A stretch of DNA of 64,000 nucleotides from positions 248,001 to 312,000 of the forward strand of contig NZ_FNDJ01000004.1 of assembly GCF_900099965.1 (NCBI RefSeq), in the 5' to 3' direction. Below, piece after piece: positions 19,829 through 28,627 of this stretch (position 1 is the stretch's first letter; every line of letters begins with the position of its first letter). The position numbers were made by a program, and so were the translations under genes. The notes below the pieces were generated by a model. That model saw nothing but the letters and a program-made list of their open reading frames with translations. It ran no database searches and was not told where the DNA came from. The DNA is from Nonomuraea jiangxiensis (lineage in GTDB: Bacteria; Actinomycetota; Actinomycetes; Streptosporangiales; Streptosporangiaceae).

Positions 19829-21259
19829 GTGACTCGTCGTGCGAAAATAGTCTGCACCCTAGGCCCCGCCACATCTTCCAAAGAACGCCTGCGCGAGTTG
19901 ATCGCCGCGGGCATGGACGTGGCACGGTTCAACCTCAGCCATGGCAATCATGACATGCACAGAGAGGTCTACGACCGGGTCAGGGAGGTGGCGGCCGAAC
20001 TCGGCCGCGGTGTAGGCGTGCTCGCCGACCTGCAGGGTCCCAAGATCCGGGTCGGCACGTTCGAGGAGGGCCCGGTCCGGCTGGGGTTCGGCGACGTGTT
20101 CGCCATCACCACCGAGGACGTGCCGGGCGACCGCGAGCAGGTCTCCACCACCTACAAGGGGCTGCCCAACGACGTCCGCCCCGGTGACACGATCCTGGTC
20201 GACGACGGCCGGCTCGTCCTGGAGGTCAGCCGCGTCGAGGGCGACCGCGTCATCACCCGCGTCGTCATCGGCGGCATGATCTCCGACAACAAGGGCCTCA
20301 ACCTGCCCGGCGTCAACGTCAGCGCCCCCGCGCTGACCGACAAGGACGAGGCCGACCTGCGCTGGGCGCTGCGCACCGGCTGCGACATGATCGCCCTGTC
20401 GTTCGTGCGCCGCCCCTCCGACGCCGACGTGGTGCGCAACATCATGGAGCAGGAGGCCGTGCGCCTGCCGCTGCTCGCCAAGATCGAGAAGCCGCAGGCC
20501 GTCGACCGGCTGCCCGAGATCGTCGAGGCCTTCGACGGCATCATGGTGGCCCGCGGCGACCTGGGCGTCGAGCTGCCGCTGGAGGATGTGCCGATCGTGC
20601 AGCGGCGCATCATCGAGCTGTGCCGCGAGAAGGCCCGCCCGGTCATCGTCGCCACCCAGATGCTCGACTCCATGATGAACTCCCCGCGCCCCACCCGCGC
20701 GGAGGCGTCCGACGTGGCCTACGCGGTCATGGACGGCGCCGACGCGGTCATGCTGTCGGGCGAGACCTCGGTCGGGAACTATCCGATCGAGGCGGTGTCC
20801 ACGATGGACCGTATCGCCTGCGCGGCCGAAAAGTCCTCCCTGCACGCCACGCACACGCTGGGCCGCCTGCCGGAGACCACCGGCGGCGCCATCGCGCGGG
20901 CCGCGGCCGAGGTGGGGGCCATCGTCGGCGCCAAGGCGCTGATCGCGTTCACGATGTCGGGGGAGACGGCGCGCCGCCTGGCCCGCTACCGCTCGCCGAT
21001 CCCGCTGCTGGCCTTCACCTCGGCGCCCCACGTGCGCGGGCAGTTGTCGCTGACGTGGGGGGTGGAGACGTTCCACGTGCCGTTCGTGCATCACACCGAT
21101 GACATGGTGCGGCAGGTCGAGGCGTCCCTGCTGTCGCTGGGGCAACTGGAGAAGGGCGACAAGGTGGTCATCGTGGCGGGCTCGCCTCCCGGCACCCCGG
21201 GCTCCACCAACGCCCTCCGCGTCCACACGATCGGCTCCGCCGTTTCTCACACCCACTAA
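19829..21259 (+). CDS. pyk: pyruvate kinase
   Basis: Converts phosphoenolpyruvate and ADP to pyruvate and ATP, the last step of glycolysis. 476 residues from the GTG at 19829, which follows AAGGTAGGA and gives the canonical start VTRRAKIVCTLGPAT. The frame is open to 19790, but that extension is not conserved. Visible are AKIEKPQAVDRL (catalytic lysine), MVARGDLGVE (metal/phosphate site), the TQMLDSM loop, and a C-terminal regulatory domain with FTMSGETARRLARYR. Two copies of a 49-bp repeat begin at its stop codon. Confidence 0.97.
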   Translation: MTRRAKIVCTLGPATSSKERLRELIAAGMDVARFNLSHGNHDMHREVYDRVREVAAELGRGVGVLADLQGPKIRVGTFEEGPVRLGFGDVFAITTEDVPGDREQVSTTYKGLPNDVRPGDTILVDDGRLVLEVSRVEGDRVITRVVIGGMISDNKGLNLPGVNVSAPALTDKDEADLRWALRTGCDMIALSFVRRPSDADVVRNIMEQEAVRLPLLAKIEKPQAVDRLPEIVEAFDGIMVARGDLGVELPLEDVPIVQRRIIELCREKARPVIVATQMLDSMMNSPRPTRAEASDVAYAVMDGADAVMLSGETSVGNYPIEAVSTMDRIACAAEKSSLHATHTLGRLPETTGGAIARAAAEVGAIVGAKALIAFTMSGETARRLARYRSPIPLLAFTSAPHVRGQLSLTWGVETFHVPFVHHTDDMVRQVEASLLSLGQLEKGDKVVIVAGSPPGTPGSTNALRVHTIGSAVSHTH

Positions 21260-21357
21260 TTCATCCGTTACGCGTCGCCGTGGTCCGCCACTCGCCGTAG
21301 CTCGTTGATTCATCCGTTACGCGTCGCCGTGGTCCGCCACTCGCCGTAGCTGGTTGA
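21260..21357. repeat. 49-bp perfect-type tandem duplication
   Basis: Two head-to-tail copies of a 49-bp unit (21260-21308 and 21309-21357) beginning TTCATCCGTTACGCGTCGCC. They differ at one position (C21303 against G21352). The first copy starts immediately after the pyk stop. The remaining bases to 21557 hold no recognised feature. Confidence 0.95.
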
Positions 21358-21557
21358 GGGCCCTCCAGGAAACGGTCGCTGACCCTTCACCGGCGGGCCG
21401 CCGTTACGGAGCGCTCTGTGGGCCACGGACGTGGTCCGACGTGGGCCCGTCGCGACGGCGGGTGCGTTGACCTCGTAGTGGAGGTCCGCCGGCGTGGCCC
21501 TCGCACGAGGCGGGCGTTGGTCGGTAGGGCGCCCGCCCCGTGGGATGAGTCCGTGGG

Positions 21558-22520
21558 TCAGTTGGCGTGGAGGGCGGCGTTGAGTTCGATGGTTCCGCCC
21601 TGACGGGGGACCGCCTCGACGGCGCCCGACTGCGAGTTCCTGCGCAGCAGGATCCCGTTCGAGCCCGACAGCTCGGCTGCCTTGACCACCGTGCCGTCCG
21701 GGAGCGCGACCTTGGTGCCGGCCGTCACGTACAGGCCCGCCTCCACCACGCAGTCGTCGCCCAGCGAGATGCCGATGCCGGCGTTCGCGCCCAGCAGGCA
21801 GCGCTCGCCGATCGAGATGACCTGCTTGCCGCCGCCCGACAGGGTTCCCATGATCGAGGCGCCGCCGCCCACGTCGGAGCCGTCGCCGACCACGACCCCG
21901 GAGGAGACCCGGCCCTCGATCATGGAGGCGCCCAGGGTGCCGGCGTTGAAGTTCACGAAGCCCTCGTGCATGACCGTGGTGCCGCTGGCCAGGTGGGCGC
22001 CGAGGCGTACCCGGTCGGCGTCGGCGATGCGGACCCCGGACGGCAGCACGTAGTCCACCATCCGCGGGAACTTGTCCACCCCGTGGACCGCCACCGGGCC
22101 CCGGGCCCGCAGCCGCAGGCGCGTGCGCTCGAAGTCGGGGACGGGGCACGGGCCGAAGTTGGTCCACACGACGTTGGCCAGCAGGCCGAAGACGCCGTCC
22201 AGGTTGACGCCGTGCGGCCGGACCAGGCGGCCGGAGATCAGGTGCAGGCGCAGGTAGACGTCGTGCGCGTCCACCGGAGGCTCCGAGAGCTTGGCGATGC
22301 CGGTGCGCACCGCCACCACCTCCACGCCTCGCGCCGCGTCGGGACCCGTCAGCTCGGCCAGCTCGCCGGCCTCGTCAGCGGACAGGCGCGCGGTGCCGCT
22401 CGCGGGCGCGTCGCCCAGCTCGGGGGCGGGGAACCAGGTGTCGAGTATCGTGCCGTCGGCGGCGATGGTCGCGAGGCCGACGCCGAACGCGCCGGTCGAG
22501 GTGGGATCGATAGCAGTCAC
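21558..22520 (-). CDS. dapD: 2,3,4,5-tetrahydropyridine-2,6-dicarboxylate N-succinyltransferase
   Basis: 320 residues. Succinylates tetrahydrodipicolinate in the lysine/meso-diaminopimelate pathway. The N-terminal 105 residues and the insertion [18 protein letters not shown] are typical of the actinobacterial DapD type. The left-handed parallel beta-helix follows, with hexapeptide rungs such as [19 protein letters not shown] and a C-terminal [12 protein letters not shown] cap. Start is GTG at 22520. TATTTT (22527-22532 on the complement) lies exactly 6 nt upstream with no Shine-Dalgarno, so the message is probably leaderless. Confidence 0.95.
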   Translation of the reverse strand: MTAIDPTSTGAFGVGLATIAADGTILDTWFPAPELGDAPASGTARLSADEAGELAELTGPDAARGVEVVAVRTGIAKLSEPPVDAHDVYLRLHLISGRLVRPHGVNLDGVFGLLANVVWTNFGPCPVPDFERTRLRLRARGPVAVHGVDKFPRMVDYVLPSGVRIADADRVRLGAHLASGTTVMHEGFVNFNAGTLGASMIEGRVSSGVVVGDGSDVGGGASIMGTLSGGGKQVISIGERCLLGANAGIGISLGDDCVVEAGLYVTAGTKVALPDGTVVKAAELSGSNGILLRRNSQSGAVEAVPRQGGTIELNAALHAN

Positions 22521-22544
22521 GGGCCAAAAATACCGTTTCGCAGC

Positions 22545-22967
22545 TCAGCTCAGCGCGCCCAGGTCCGCCGACAGCCAGTGCTCGGGGCGCATGCGGAACG
22601 TCACGAGCACGTGGAGGTCGGAGCCCTGCACGTAGCCCGCCACGGCCTCGGGCGGCAGATAGCGGGAGGAGATGCGGGTCAGCTCCTCAAGCGTCGTGGG
22701 TCCGGACCACACCACATTGCCCTCGACCGACACGTACCGGTAGGTCGGGCTCGCCCGCTGCACCAGCATCGTGAACCTGCCCGCCTTCGCGATCAGCCGC
22801 GCCTTGCGCGAGTCGCCCTCGGTCAGGAACCGGATCTCGCCGCCGGGCGTGTAGTCGTACCAGACGGGCACGCTCAACGGCGCCCGGCCCTCGCCCGCCT
22901 CCACGGCCAGGCTCGCGATGTGCGGCTCCGCCAGAAACGCCTCCCGGTCCGCCACGCTCAACGGCAT
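22545..22967 (-). CDS. PPOX-class (pyridoxamine 5'-phosphate oxidase-like) flavin/F420 protein
   Basis: 140 residues, a split beta-barrel of the small PPOX type that binds FMN or F420. Visible are FLAEPHIASLAVEAG, the PVWYDYTPGGEIRFLT strand pair, SRKARLIAKAGRFTMLVQ and a VSVEGNVVW strand. Substrate unknown. The ATG at 22967 is preceded by GGGGTGGGGCGGA. An in-frame ATG at 22997 would add a basic segment and is less likely. It ends 24 bp before the dapD start on the same strand. Confidence 0.85.
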   Translation of the reverse strand: MPLSVADREAFLAEPHIASLAVEAGEGRAPLSVPVWYDYTPGGEIRFLTEGDSRKARLIAKAGRFTMLVQRASPTYRYVSVEGNVVWSGPTTLEELTRISSRYLPPEAVAGYVQGSDLHVLVTFRMRPEHWLSADLGALS

Positions 22968-23082
22968 TCCGCCCCACCCCCGTCTTCGCCGTGTCATGAC
23001 GAATGTTCCCGATAGCAGGCTTCCCAAAGCTCCCATCTGCCCCTTTGTCCCCAAACACCAGCGGAGTCGCACCGGCGGACCG

Positions 23083-23919
23083 TCAGGAACTCGGCATGTA
23101 CGCGAGCCGCTCAGCGACCATCGTCGCCGTGTGCACGAACGCCGCCAGGGCCCGCGACCGCGTCCCCACGGGCCAGGCCAGCACCACCGTCGTCGGCGTC
23201 CCGTCCAGGACCGGCACGCAGACGAGATCCCGCCGGACGTGGTCCCGCACCGACTCCGGCACCACCGCGATCAGCCGCCCCAGCACCGCCAGCTGCATCA
23301 GCGTCGCCGGATCGCTGATCTCCGGGTGCTGTTCGGGCCAGCAGGGCGTCGGGTCGGCCGCCAGGTCGGCCCGGTGCACGAAGGCCCGCCCCGCCAGCCG
23401 GTGCGCCGGCGACATCATGGCCACGCCGCCCTCGACCCGCAGCGGCTGGCTGTCGAACCCCGTGAGGTCCTCGTACGGGCAGTGCAGGAATGCCACGTCC
23501 GCCGTGCCCTCCCGCACCATCCGGGCCCGCTCGCTCACCGCGCACAGCGCCAGATCCACCTCCACCGCGTCCGGATGGCCGCGATAGGCCGCGAGGAGGC
23601 CGGGCAGCAGGCCGCCGTCGCCGCCCGGCTTCAGCGCCACCACCAGCCGCGGCTCGGCGCGGCCGGCCCGCTGCGTGCGCGTCCGCGCGGCGGCCACCGC
23701 GTCCAGCACCTTGGCGGCCTCCCTGGCGAGCACCTCGCCCGCGGGGGTCAGCGCGATCCTGGGCCCCGACCGGTCGATCAGCGTGACCCCGAGCCGCCGC
23801 TCCAGCTTCTGGATCGCCCTCGACAGCGGCGGCTGCGCGATGCCGAGCCGCTCGGCCGCCCGCCCGAAGTGCAGCTCCTCCGCGACGGCGGCGAAGTAGG
23901 CCAGCTCACGCGTCTCCAT
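23083..23919 (-). CDS. LysR-family transcriptional regulator
   Basis: 278 residues. N-terminal winged HTH (ELAYFAAVAEELHFGRAAERL, QPPLSRAIQKLERRLGVTL) and a type 2 periplasmic-binding-fold effector domain (about 90-278). It is divergent from an SDR oxidoreductase 72 bp away, the classic layout for a LysR protein controlling its neighbour. TACCCT lies exactly 6 nt before its ATG on the minus strand, suggesting a leaderless message that starts inside the shared intergenic region. Confidence 0.93.
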   Translation of the reverse strand: METRELAYFAAVAEELHFGRAAERLGIAQPPLSRAIQKLERRLGVTLIDRSGPRIALTPAGEVLAREAAKVLDAVAAARTRTQRAGRAEPRLVVALKPGGDGGLLPGLLAAYRGHPDAVEVDLALCAVSERARMVREGTADVAFLHCPYEDLTGFDSQPLRVEGGVAMMSPAHRLAGRAFVHRADLAADPTPCWPEQHPEISDPATLMQLAVLGRLIAVVPESVRDHVRRDLVCVPVLDGTPTTVVLAWPVGTRSRALAAFVHTATMVAERLAYMPSS

Positions 23920-23990
23920 ACCCCCAGGGTATGAGCCGTGACCCAGCCGGTGTTGGCCCGCGATCGCCGCACGGTGGTGTGCTTTCCACC

Positions 23991-24719
23991 ATGACGGACA
24001 AGACCACCGCCCTGGTGACCGGGGCGAACAAGGGCATCGGCTACGAGGTGGCCAAGGGGCTGGCCGAGCGGGGCATGCGGGTGCTGCTCGGCTCCCGCGA
24101 CCGGGCGCGCGGGGAGGAGGCCGCGGCCCGGCTGCGCGCGGCGGGCGGCGACGTGCGGCCGGTCGTGCTCGACGTCACAGACCCGGCCACGATCGACGCC
24201 GTCGCCGCCGGGCTGAGCCGCCTCGACGTGCTGGTCAACAACGCGGGCATCGCCGGTCCGACAGGCGTCCCGCCGAGCGCCACCGAGGCGCGGGTCGTAC
24301 GGGAGGTGTTCGAGACGAACGTCATCGGCGTGCTCGCGGTCACCAACGCCGTGCTTCCCCTGCTCAGGCGCGCGCCCGCGGCCCGCATCGTGAACGTCTC
24401 CAGTGGCGTCGGCGCCATCGCCCACCACACCAATCCCGATCACTACATGTCGGGTCTGCCGGCCCTGGCGGCCTACCCGACCGCCAAGACCGCGCTCAAC
24501 GCCCTTACGGTCCAGTACGCCAAGGAGCTGCGCAAGGAGGGCATTCTGGTCAACGCCGCCGCCCCCGGGGCGTGCGCCACCGACTTCACCAAGGACCTGC
24601 CGTTCGAGATCACCCGCACCGCGGCGCAGGGGGCGGCCATCGTCATCGAGCTGGCGCTGCTCGGCCCCGACGGGCCCACGGGAGGGTTCTTCGACGACGC
24701 CGGGCCCGTGCCCTGGTGA
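23991..24719 (+). CDS. short-chain dehydrogenase/reductase
   Basis: 242 residues, classical SDR using NADP(H). TGANKGIG is the cofactor motif (about 9-16), NNAG the stabilising strand, NVSSGVG supplies the catalytic serine, and YPTAK is the active Tyr-Lys pair. The sequence looks most like carbonyl-reductase-type SDRs (GANKGIGYEVAKGL); substrate unknown. The ATG at 23991 is chosen for the conserved MTDKTTALVTGANKG start. Probably regulated by the divergent LysR gene. Confidence 0.92.
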   Translation: MTDKTTALVTGANKGIGYEVAKGLAERGMRVLLGSRDRARGEEAAARLRAAGGDVRPVVLDVTDPATIDAVAAGLSRLDVLVNNAGIAGPTGVPPSATEARVVREVFETNVIGVLAVTNAVLPLLRRAPAARIVNVSSGVGAIAHHTNPDHYMSGLPALAAYPTAKTALNALTVQYAKELRKEGILVNAAAPGACATDFTKDLPFEITRTAAQGAAIVIELALLGPDGPTGGFFDDAGPVPW

Positions 24720-24761
24720 CCGCCGTCACCGGCTCCCGCGTCGGGGTCCCGGCCTGCTGTG

Positions 24762-24847
24762 TGGTGCCGGAAGCGGGATTCGAACCCGCACGCCCTTTCG
24801 AGCAGACGCTTTTGAGGCGTCCATGTCTGCCATTCCATCATTCCGGC
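24762..24847 (-). tRNA. tRNA-Leu (anticodon CAA)
   Basis: 86 nt including an encoded CCA end (24762-24764 on the complement). The acceptor stem GCCGGAA pairs with TTCCGGC, the anticodon stem GACGC/GCGTC encloses CTCAAAA giving anticodon CAA, and there is a long class II variable arm and a GGTTCGAATCC T-arm. It reads UUG. No integrated element or duplicated 3' end was seen beside it. Confidence 0.95.
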
Positions 24848-24956
24848 CGAAATATCCGGATTTGTCCGGATATACGTCGCGCCCTACCCCCGAAGTTGAT
24901 CAGCTGCCGGGCGCCAGCGTGGCTCTAATGTACCGGACGTCTGTACTCTTCTGCTC

Positions 24957-25541
24957 GTGAGTACGCAGCGGCGAGTAGTGATCGCGGAAGACGAGGCGCT
25001 GATCCGCCTCGACCTCAAGGAGATGCTCCAGGAGGACGGCTACGTCGTCGTGGGCGAGGCCGGTGACGGCGAGCAGGCGATCCGGCTGGCCGCCGAACTG
25101 CGGCCCGATCTCGTCATCCTGGACGTGAAGATGCCCGTGCTCGACGGCATCTCCGCGGCCGAGCGCATCGTGGCCGAGCGGATCGCCCCCTGCCTCATCC
25201 TCACCGCCTTCTCCCAGCGGGACCTGGTCGAGCGGGCCAGGGACGCGGGCGCGATGGCCTACCTGGTCAAGCCGTTCACGAAGGCGGATCTGGTGCCGGC
25301 CATCGAGATGGCGGTGAGCAGGCACGAGGAGATGGTGGCGCTGGCCGCCGAGGTCTCCAACCTGTCGGAGCGGCTGGAGACCAGGAAGCTGGTCGAGCGG
25401 GCCAAGGGCCTGCTGATGACGCAGCACGGCTGGAGCGAGCCGCAGGCCTTCCGGTGGATCCAGAAGGCGTCGATGGACCGCCGGCTGAGCATGCGCGAGG
25501 TTGCCCAGATCGTTATCGACGACGCCGCCGAGCGGAGTTGA
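24957..25541 (+). CDS. ANTAR-domain response regulator (PdtaR-like)
   Basis: 194 residues. Receiver domain 1-120 with acidic pocket E11/D12, phospho-acceptor D56 in VILDVKMP, T83 and K105 (LVKPF). A short coiled linker leads to the RNA-binding ANTAR domain (about 133-190: LVERAKGLLMTQHGWSEPQA). Proteins of this layout act by transcription antitermination at paired hexaloop hairpins after phosphorylation by a PdtaS-type kinase; no kinase is nearby. GTG start at 24957, with TACTCT at 24944-24949 ending 7 nt upstream and no Shine-Dalgarno, hence probably leaderless. The livK gene cluster follows on the same strand. Confidence 0.93.
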   Translation: MSTQRRVVIAEDEALIRLDLKEMLQEDGYVVVGEAGDGEQAIRLAAELRPDLVILDVKMPVLDGISAAERIVAERIAPCLILTAFSQRDLVERARDAGAMAYLVKPFTKADLVPAIEMAVSRHEEMVALAAEVSNLSERLETRKLVERAKGLLMTQHGWSEPQAFRWIQKASMDRRLSMREVAQIVIDDAAERS

Positions 25542-25646
25542 GGGCCCCATTATCAGGTGATTCGGCCCGGCGGGTTGTGGTGCGGTCACGAGTGGGCATC
25601 CAACCGGCTTCGGTCGCTTTCGTGGGAGACGTCCCGGCGCGTAACT

Positions 25647-25673
25647 GATGGGCGGACGGAAGGTCCGCTCATC
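25647..25673 (+). promoter_or_regulatory. stem-loop in leader of first livK
   Basis: 11-bp stem (one G-U pair) GATGGGCGGAC / GTCCGCTCATC with loop GGAAG. It lies between the ANTAR gene and the first livK gene, 20 nt before its ATG and just before the GGAG at 25680. It could end ANTAR-gene transcription or modulate livK; the loop is not the hexaloop expected for an ANTAR target. Confidence 0.4.
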
Positions 25674-25693
25674 TCGAACGGAGACGTTTCTTC

Positions 25694-26992
25694 ATGATCC
25701 GCATTTCCCGCGCGCCGATCGTGACCCTCGCGGCCTGCCTGGCGCTGGCGGCGTGCTCGCCCGAGGCCACTACCGCCCGGCCGGGTGCCACGACCGCCGC
25801 CTCGTCCCCCGCGCCGGCCTCCGGGAGTCCGGCGGCCAAGGGGGACGGCACGCTCACCATCGGCACGGTGCTGCCGCAGACGGGCACGCTCGCCTATCTG
25901 GGGCCGCCCATGTTCACGGGCGTCGATCTGGCGCTCAAGGAGATCAACGAGGCCGGGGGCGTGCTCGGCAGGCCCGTGGTCGAGCACGACACCGACTCGG
26001 GTGACACCACGACCAACATCGCCTCGCAGTCGGTGGACAAGCTGCTGGCCCAGAAGGTCGACGCCGTCGTCGGCGCCGCGTCCTCGTCGGTGTCCGAGGC
26101 GGTCATCGACAAGATCACGGGTGCGGGCGTGGTGCAGTTCTCGCCGGCCAACACCTCCGACAAGTTCACCACGATCGAGGACGGCGGGCTCTACTTCCGC
26201 ACCGCGCCGCCGGACAGGCTGCAGGGGCGGGTCCTGGGCGACCTGGTGGTCTCCGACGGCAACGAGACCATCGGGATCCTGGCCATGCAGGACTCCTACG
26301 GCACCGGCCTGGCGAACCAGGTGACCGAGACCGCCGAGGCGGGCGGGGCCACGGTCGTGGAGCGGGTGGACTACGACCCGAAGGCCGCGGAGTTCTCGGC
26401 CGACGTGGCCAAGATCAGGGCGAAGAACCCGAAGGCCATCGTGCTGATCGGGTTCGAGGAGACGGCGAAGGTCGTGCAGGAGCTGGTCAAGCAGGGCCTG
26501 ACCGCCGACAGGCATAGGTGGTACATGGTGGACGGCAACATGTCGAACACCAACTTCGTCTCGGCGCCCCGGGGCACGCTGGACGGCGTCAAGGGCACCT
26601 ACCCGGGGGCGGCAGCGCCCGAGGCGTTCCAGAAGCGGCTGCTGGCCGTCGAGCCCGACCTGGCGGAGTACACGTACGCGGCCGAGTCGTACGACGCGGT
26701 GACGCTGATCGCGCTGGCGGCCGAGGCGGCCAAGGACGACGCGGGCCGCAGCATCGCGGCGCGGCTGGTGGAGGTGAGCAAGACCGGCGAGAAGTGCACG
26801 GGCTTCCGGGAGTGCGTCGCCCTGCTGAAGGCCGGCAAGGACATCGACTACGAGGGAGTCAGCGGCCCGGTCGAGTTCGACGAGGCGGGCGATCCGTCGG
26901 TCGCGACCATCGGCGTCTACCAGTACGGCGCCGACAACAAGTTCAACGCCGCCAAGGCGCTTGAATACCGCAAGGGCAGCATCGCCGGTTAA
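25694..26992 (+). CDS. branched-chain amino acid ABC transporter substrate-binding lipoprotein (copy 1)
   Basis: 432 residues. The lipobox LAAC puts the lipidated cysteine at C21, followed by a Thr/Ala/Pro linker and a type I periplasmic-binding fold. Landmarks shared with the other two copies are TIGTVLPQTG, LKEINEAGGVLG, DTDSGDTTTNIASQSVD, GAASSSVSE and YDPKAAEFSADVAKI. Predicted to feed the livHMGF permease encoded on the other strand at 31.5-35.5 kb, probably with a branched-chain amino acid or amide-type ligand. Start ATG with GGAG at 25680. It is the most diverged of the three in its signal peptide. Confidence 0.92.
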   Translation: MIRISRAPIVTLAACLALAACSPEATTARPGATTAASSPAPASGSPAAKGDGTLTIGTVLPQTGTLAYLGPPMFTGVDLALKEINEAGGVLGRPVVEHDTDSGDTTTNIASQSVDKLLAQKVDAVVGAASSSVSEAVIDKITGAGVVQFSPANTSDKFTTIEDGGLYFRTAPPDRLQGRVLGDLVVSDGNETIGILAMQDSYGTGLANQVTETAEAGGATVVERVDYDPKAAEFSADVAKIRAKNPKAIVLIGFEETAKVVQELVKQGLTADRHRWYMVDGNMSNTNFVSAPRGTLDGVKGTYPGAAAPEAFQKRLLAVEPDLAEYTYAAESYDAVTLIALAAEAAKDDAGRSIAARLVEVSKTGEKCTGFRECVALLKAGKDIDYEGVSGPVEFDEAGDPSVATIGVYQYGADNKFNAAKALEYRKGSIAG

Positions 26993-27024
26993 GTGCTTAC
27001 CCTTATCTCGTTACCCCTGGATTT

Positions 27025-27059
27025 CGGCCCCGAATCGGATCAATTTCGGTTCGGGGCCG
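27025..27059 (+). terminator. hairpin after first livK
   Basis: Perfect 10-bp stem CGGCCCCGAA / TTCGGGGCCG with a 15-nt loop, 32 bp past the stop codon. Confidence 0.65.
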
Positions 27060-27079
27060 GGTCGCGAGTTGAGTCGGTC

Positions 27080-27095
27080 GTAACTCTCGTGAAAC
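27080..27095 (+). promoter_or_regulatory. GlnR-like half-site
   Basis: GTAAC-N6-GAAAC, a perfect match to the actinobacterial GlnR half-site pattern gTnAC-N6-GaAAC, 147 bp before the second livK start. The expected second half (22 bp on) is weak. Nitrogen control is inferred. Confidence 0.45.
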
Positions 27096-27241
27096 ATCCC
27101 ATAACTATGCGTGTTTGGGACATTACGAATCTGCATAAATGACGCGTAAGAACTCCCCAGTTCCTCGCCCAGGAGGCATGCTGAGCTCGGAAAACCCGGC
27201 GAAGGCGATCGTCCCTTCGTGTGATTGGGGGAGTCTTTTTT

Positions 27242-28543
27242 ATGATCCGCATTGCTCCAGCGGGGCGCGTACTGGCCGTGGCGGCCGTCGCGAGCCTGGC
27301 CCTGACGGCTTGTGGCGGCAGTGGCGGCGGTGAGACGGCTGCACAGCAGACCGGGTCCGCGGCGCCGTCGTCGGCCGCCCCGCCGGCGGCGAAGGGTGAC
27401 GGCACCCTGACCATCGGTACGGTGCTGCCGCAGACCGGTTCGCTGGCCTTCCTCGGCCCGCCCGAGTTCGCCGGCGTCGACCAGGCCGTCAAGGAGATCA
27501 ACGAGGCCGGCGGCGTGCTCGGCAAGCCGGTCAACAAGATCCACACCGACTCCGGCGACACGACCACGAACATCGCCTCCCAGTCGGTGGACTCGTTGCT
27601 CTCGCAGAAGGCCGACGCCATCGTCGGCGCCGCGTCCTCGTCGGTGTCCGAGTCGATCATCGACAAGATCACCGGTGCGGGCGTGCTGCAGTTCTCGCCC
27701 GCGAACACCTCCGACTCGTTCACCACGATCGCGGACAAGGGCCTGTACTTCCGTACCGCGCCGCCGGACAAGCTGCAGGGCCGCGTGCTCGGCGACCTGA
27801 TCGCGGGCGACGGGAACGACACCGTGGGCATCCTGGCCATGCAGGACTCCTACGGCTCCGGCCTGGCCGACCAGATCTCCTCGACGGCCGAGGCGGCCGG
27901 CGCCTCGGTGGTCGAGCGGGTGGACTACGACCCGAAGGCCGCGGAGTTCTCGGCCGACGTGGCCAAGATCAAGGCGAAGAACCCGAAGGCCATCGTCCTG
28001 ATCGGCTTCGAGGAGACCGCCAAGGTCATCCAGGAGCTGGTCAAGCAGGGCCTCACCGCCGACAAGCACCAGTGGTACATGGTGGACGGCAACATGTCGA
28101 ACACCAACTACCAGGACATGCCCAAGGGCACCCTCAAGGGGGTCAAGGGCACGATCCCGGGCGCCGCGGCCCCCGAGGACTTCAGGAAGAAGCTCCAGGA
28201 GCTCAACCCCGAGCTTGAGGACTTCACCTACTCCGCCGAGTCGTACGACGCGACCAACCTGATCGCGCTGGCCGCCGAGGCCGCCAAGAGCGATGTCGGC
28301 GCCGACATCGCGGGCAAGCTGATGGACGTCAGCAAGGGCGGCGAGAAGTGCAAGAACTTCAAGGAGTGCGTCGACCTGCTGAAGGCCGGCAAGGACATCG
28401 ACTACGACGGTCTCAGCGGCCCGGTCGAGTTCAACGAGGCCGGTGACCCGGCGGTCGCCACCATCGGCGTCTACCAGTACGGCGACAACAACGAGTACCC
28501 CGGCAAGGCGCTGGAGTACCGTACCGGCAACATCGAGGGCTGA
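27242..28543 (+). CDS. branched-chain amino acid ABC transporter substrate-binding lipoprotein (copy 2)
   Basis: 433 residues with lipobox LTAC (C24), a Gly/Ser/Ala linker and a type I binding fold. Much of the mature domain is nearly identical to copy 1 (for example the VDYDPKAAEFSADVAKI to NMSNTN region), so duplication is recent or sequences are being homogenised. Start ATG at 27242 with GGGGGAG at 27227 and the same MIRIAP start as copy 3; the GTG at 27221 would spoil the signal peptide. A GlnR-like half-site lies upstream and a 16-bp terminator hairpin downstream. Confidence 0.93.
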   Translation: MIRIAPAGRVLAVAAVASLALTACGGSGGGETAAQQTGSAAPSSAAPPAAKGDGTLTIGTVLPQTGSLAFLGPPEFAGVDQAVKEINEAGGVLGKPVNKIHTDSGDTTTNIASQSVDSLLSQKADAIVGAASSSVSESIIDKITGAGVLQFSPANTSDSFTTIADKGLYFRTAPPDKLQGRVLGDLIAGDGNDTVGILAMQDSYGSGLADQISSTAEAAGASVVERVDYDPKAAEFSADVAKIKAKNPKAIVLIGFEETAKVIQELVKQGLTADKHQWYMVDGNMSNTNYQDMPKGTLKGVKGTIPGAAAPEDFRKKLQELNPELEDFTYSAESYDATNLIALAAEAAKSDVGADIAGKLMDVSKGGEKCKNFKECVDLLKAGKDIDYDGLSGPVEFNEAGDPAVATIGVYQYGDNNEYPGKALEYRTGNIEG

Positions 28544-28574
28544 TCCGGGGGACAGCCCCAGGAGACCCCTTCGC

Positions 28575-28611
28575 CCGCCGCCCCGGTGCCCGCCCGGCAC
28601 CGGGGCGGCGG
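28575..28611 (+). terminator. strong hairpin after second livK
   Basis: Perfect 16-bp GC-rich stem (28575-28590 with 28596-28611) and 5-nt loop CGCCC. It lies between the second livK gene and the convergent lipoprotein gene, so it may serve both strands. Confidence 0.8.
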
Positions 28612-28627
28612 CGTGTCCGGCGGTCGC

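Noticed and set aside
24762..24847. tRNA-Leu as an integration site of a mobile island
   Set aside because: No integrase, no duplicated tRNA 3' end and core genes on both sides.
25647..25673. Hairpin before livK copy 1 as an ANTAR target
   Set aside because: ANTAR proteins need two hexaloop hairpins with A1 and G4; this is a single stem with a 5-nt loop.
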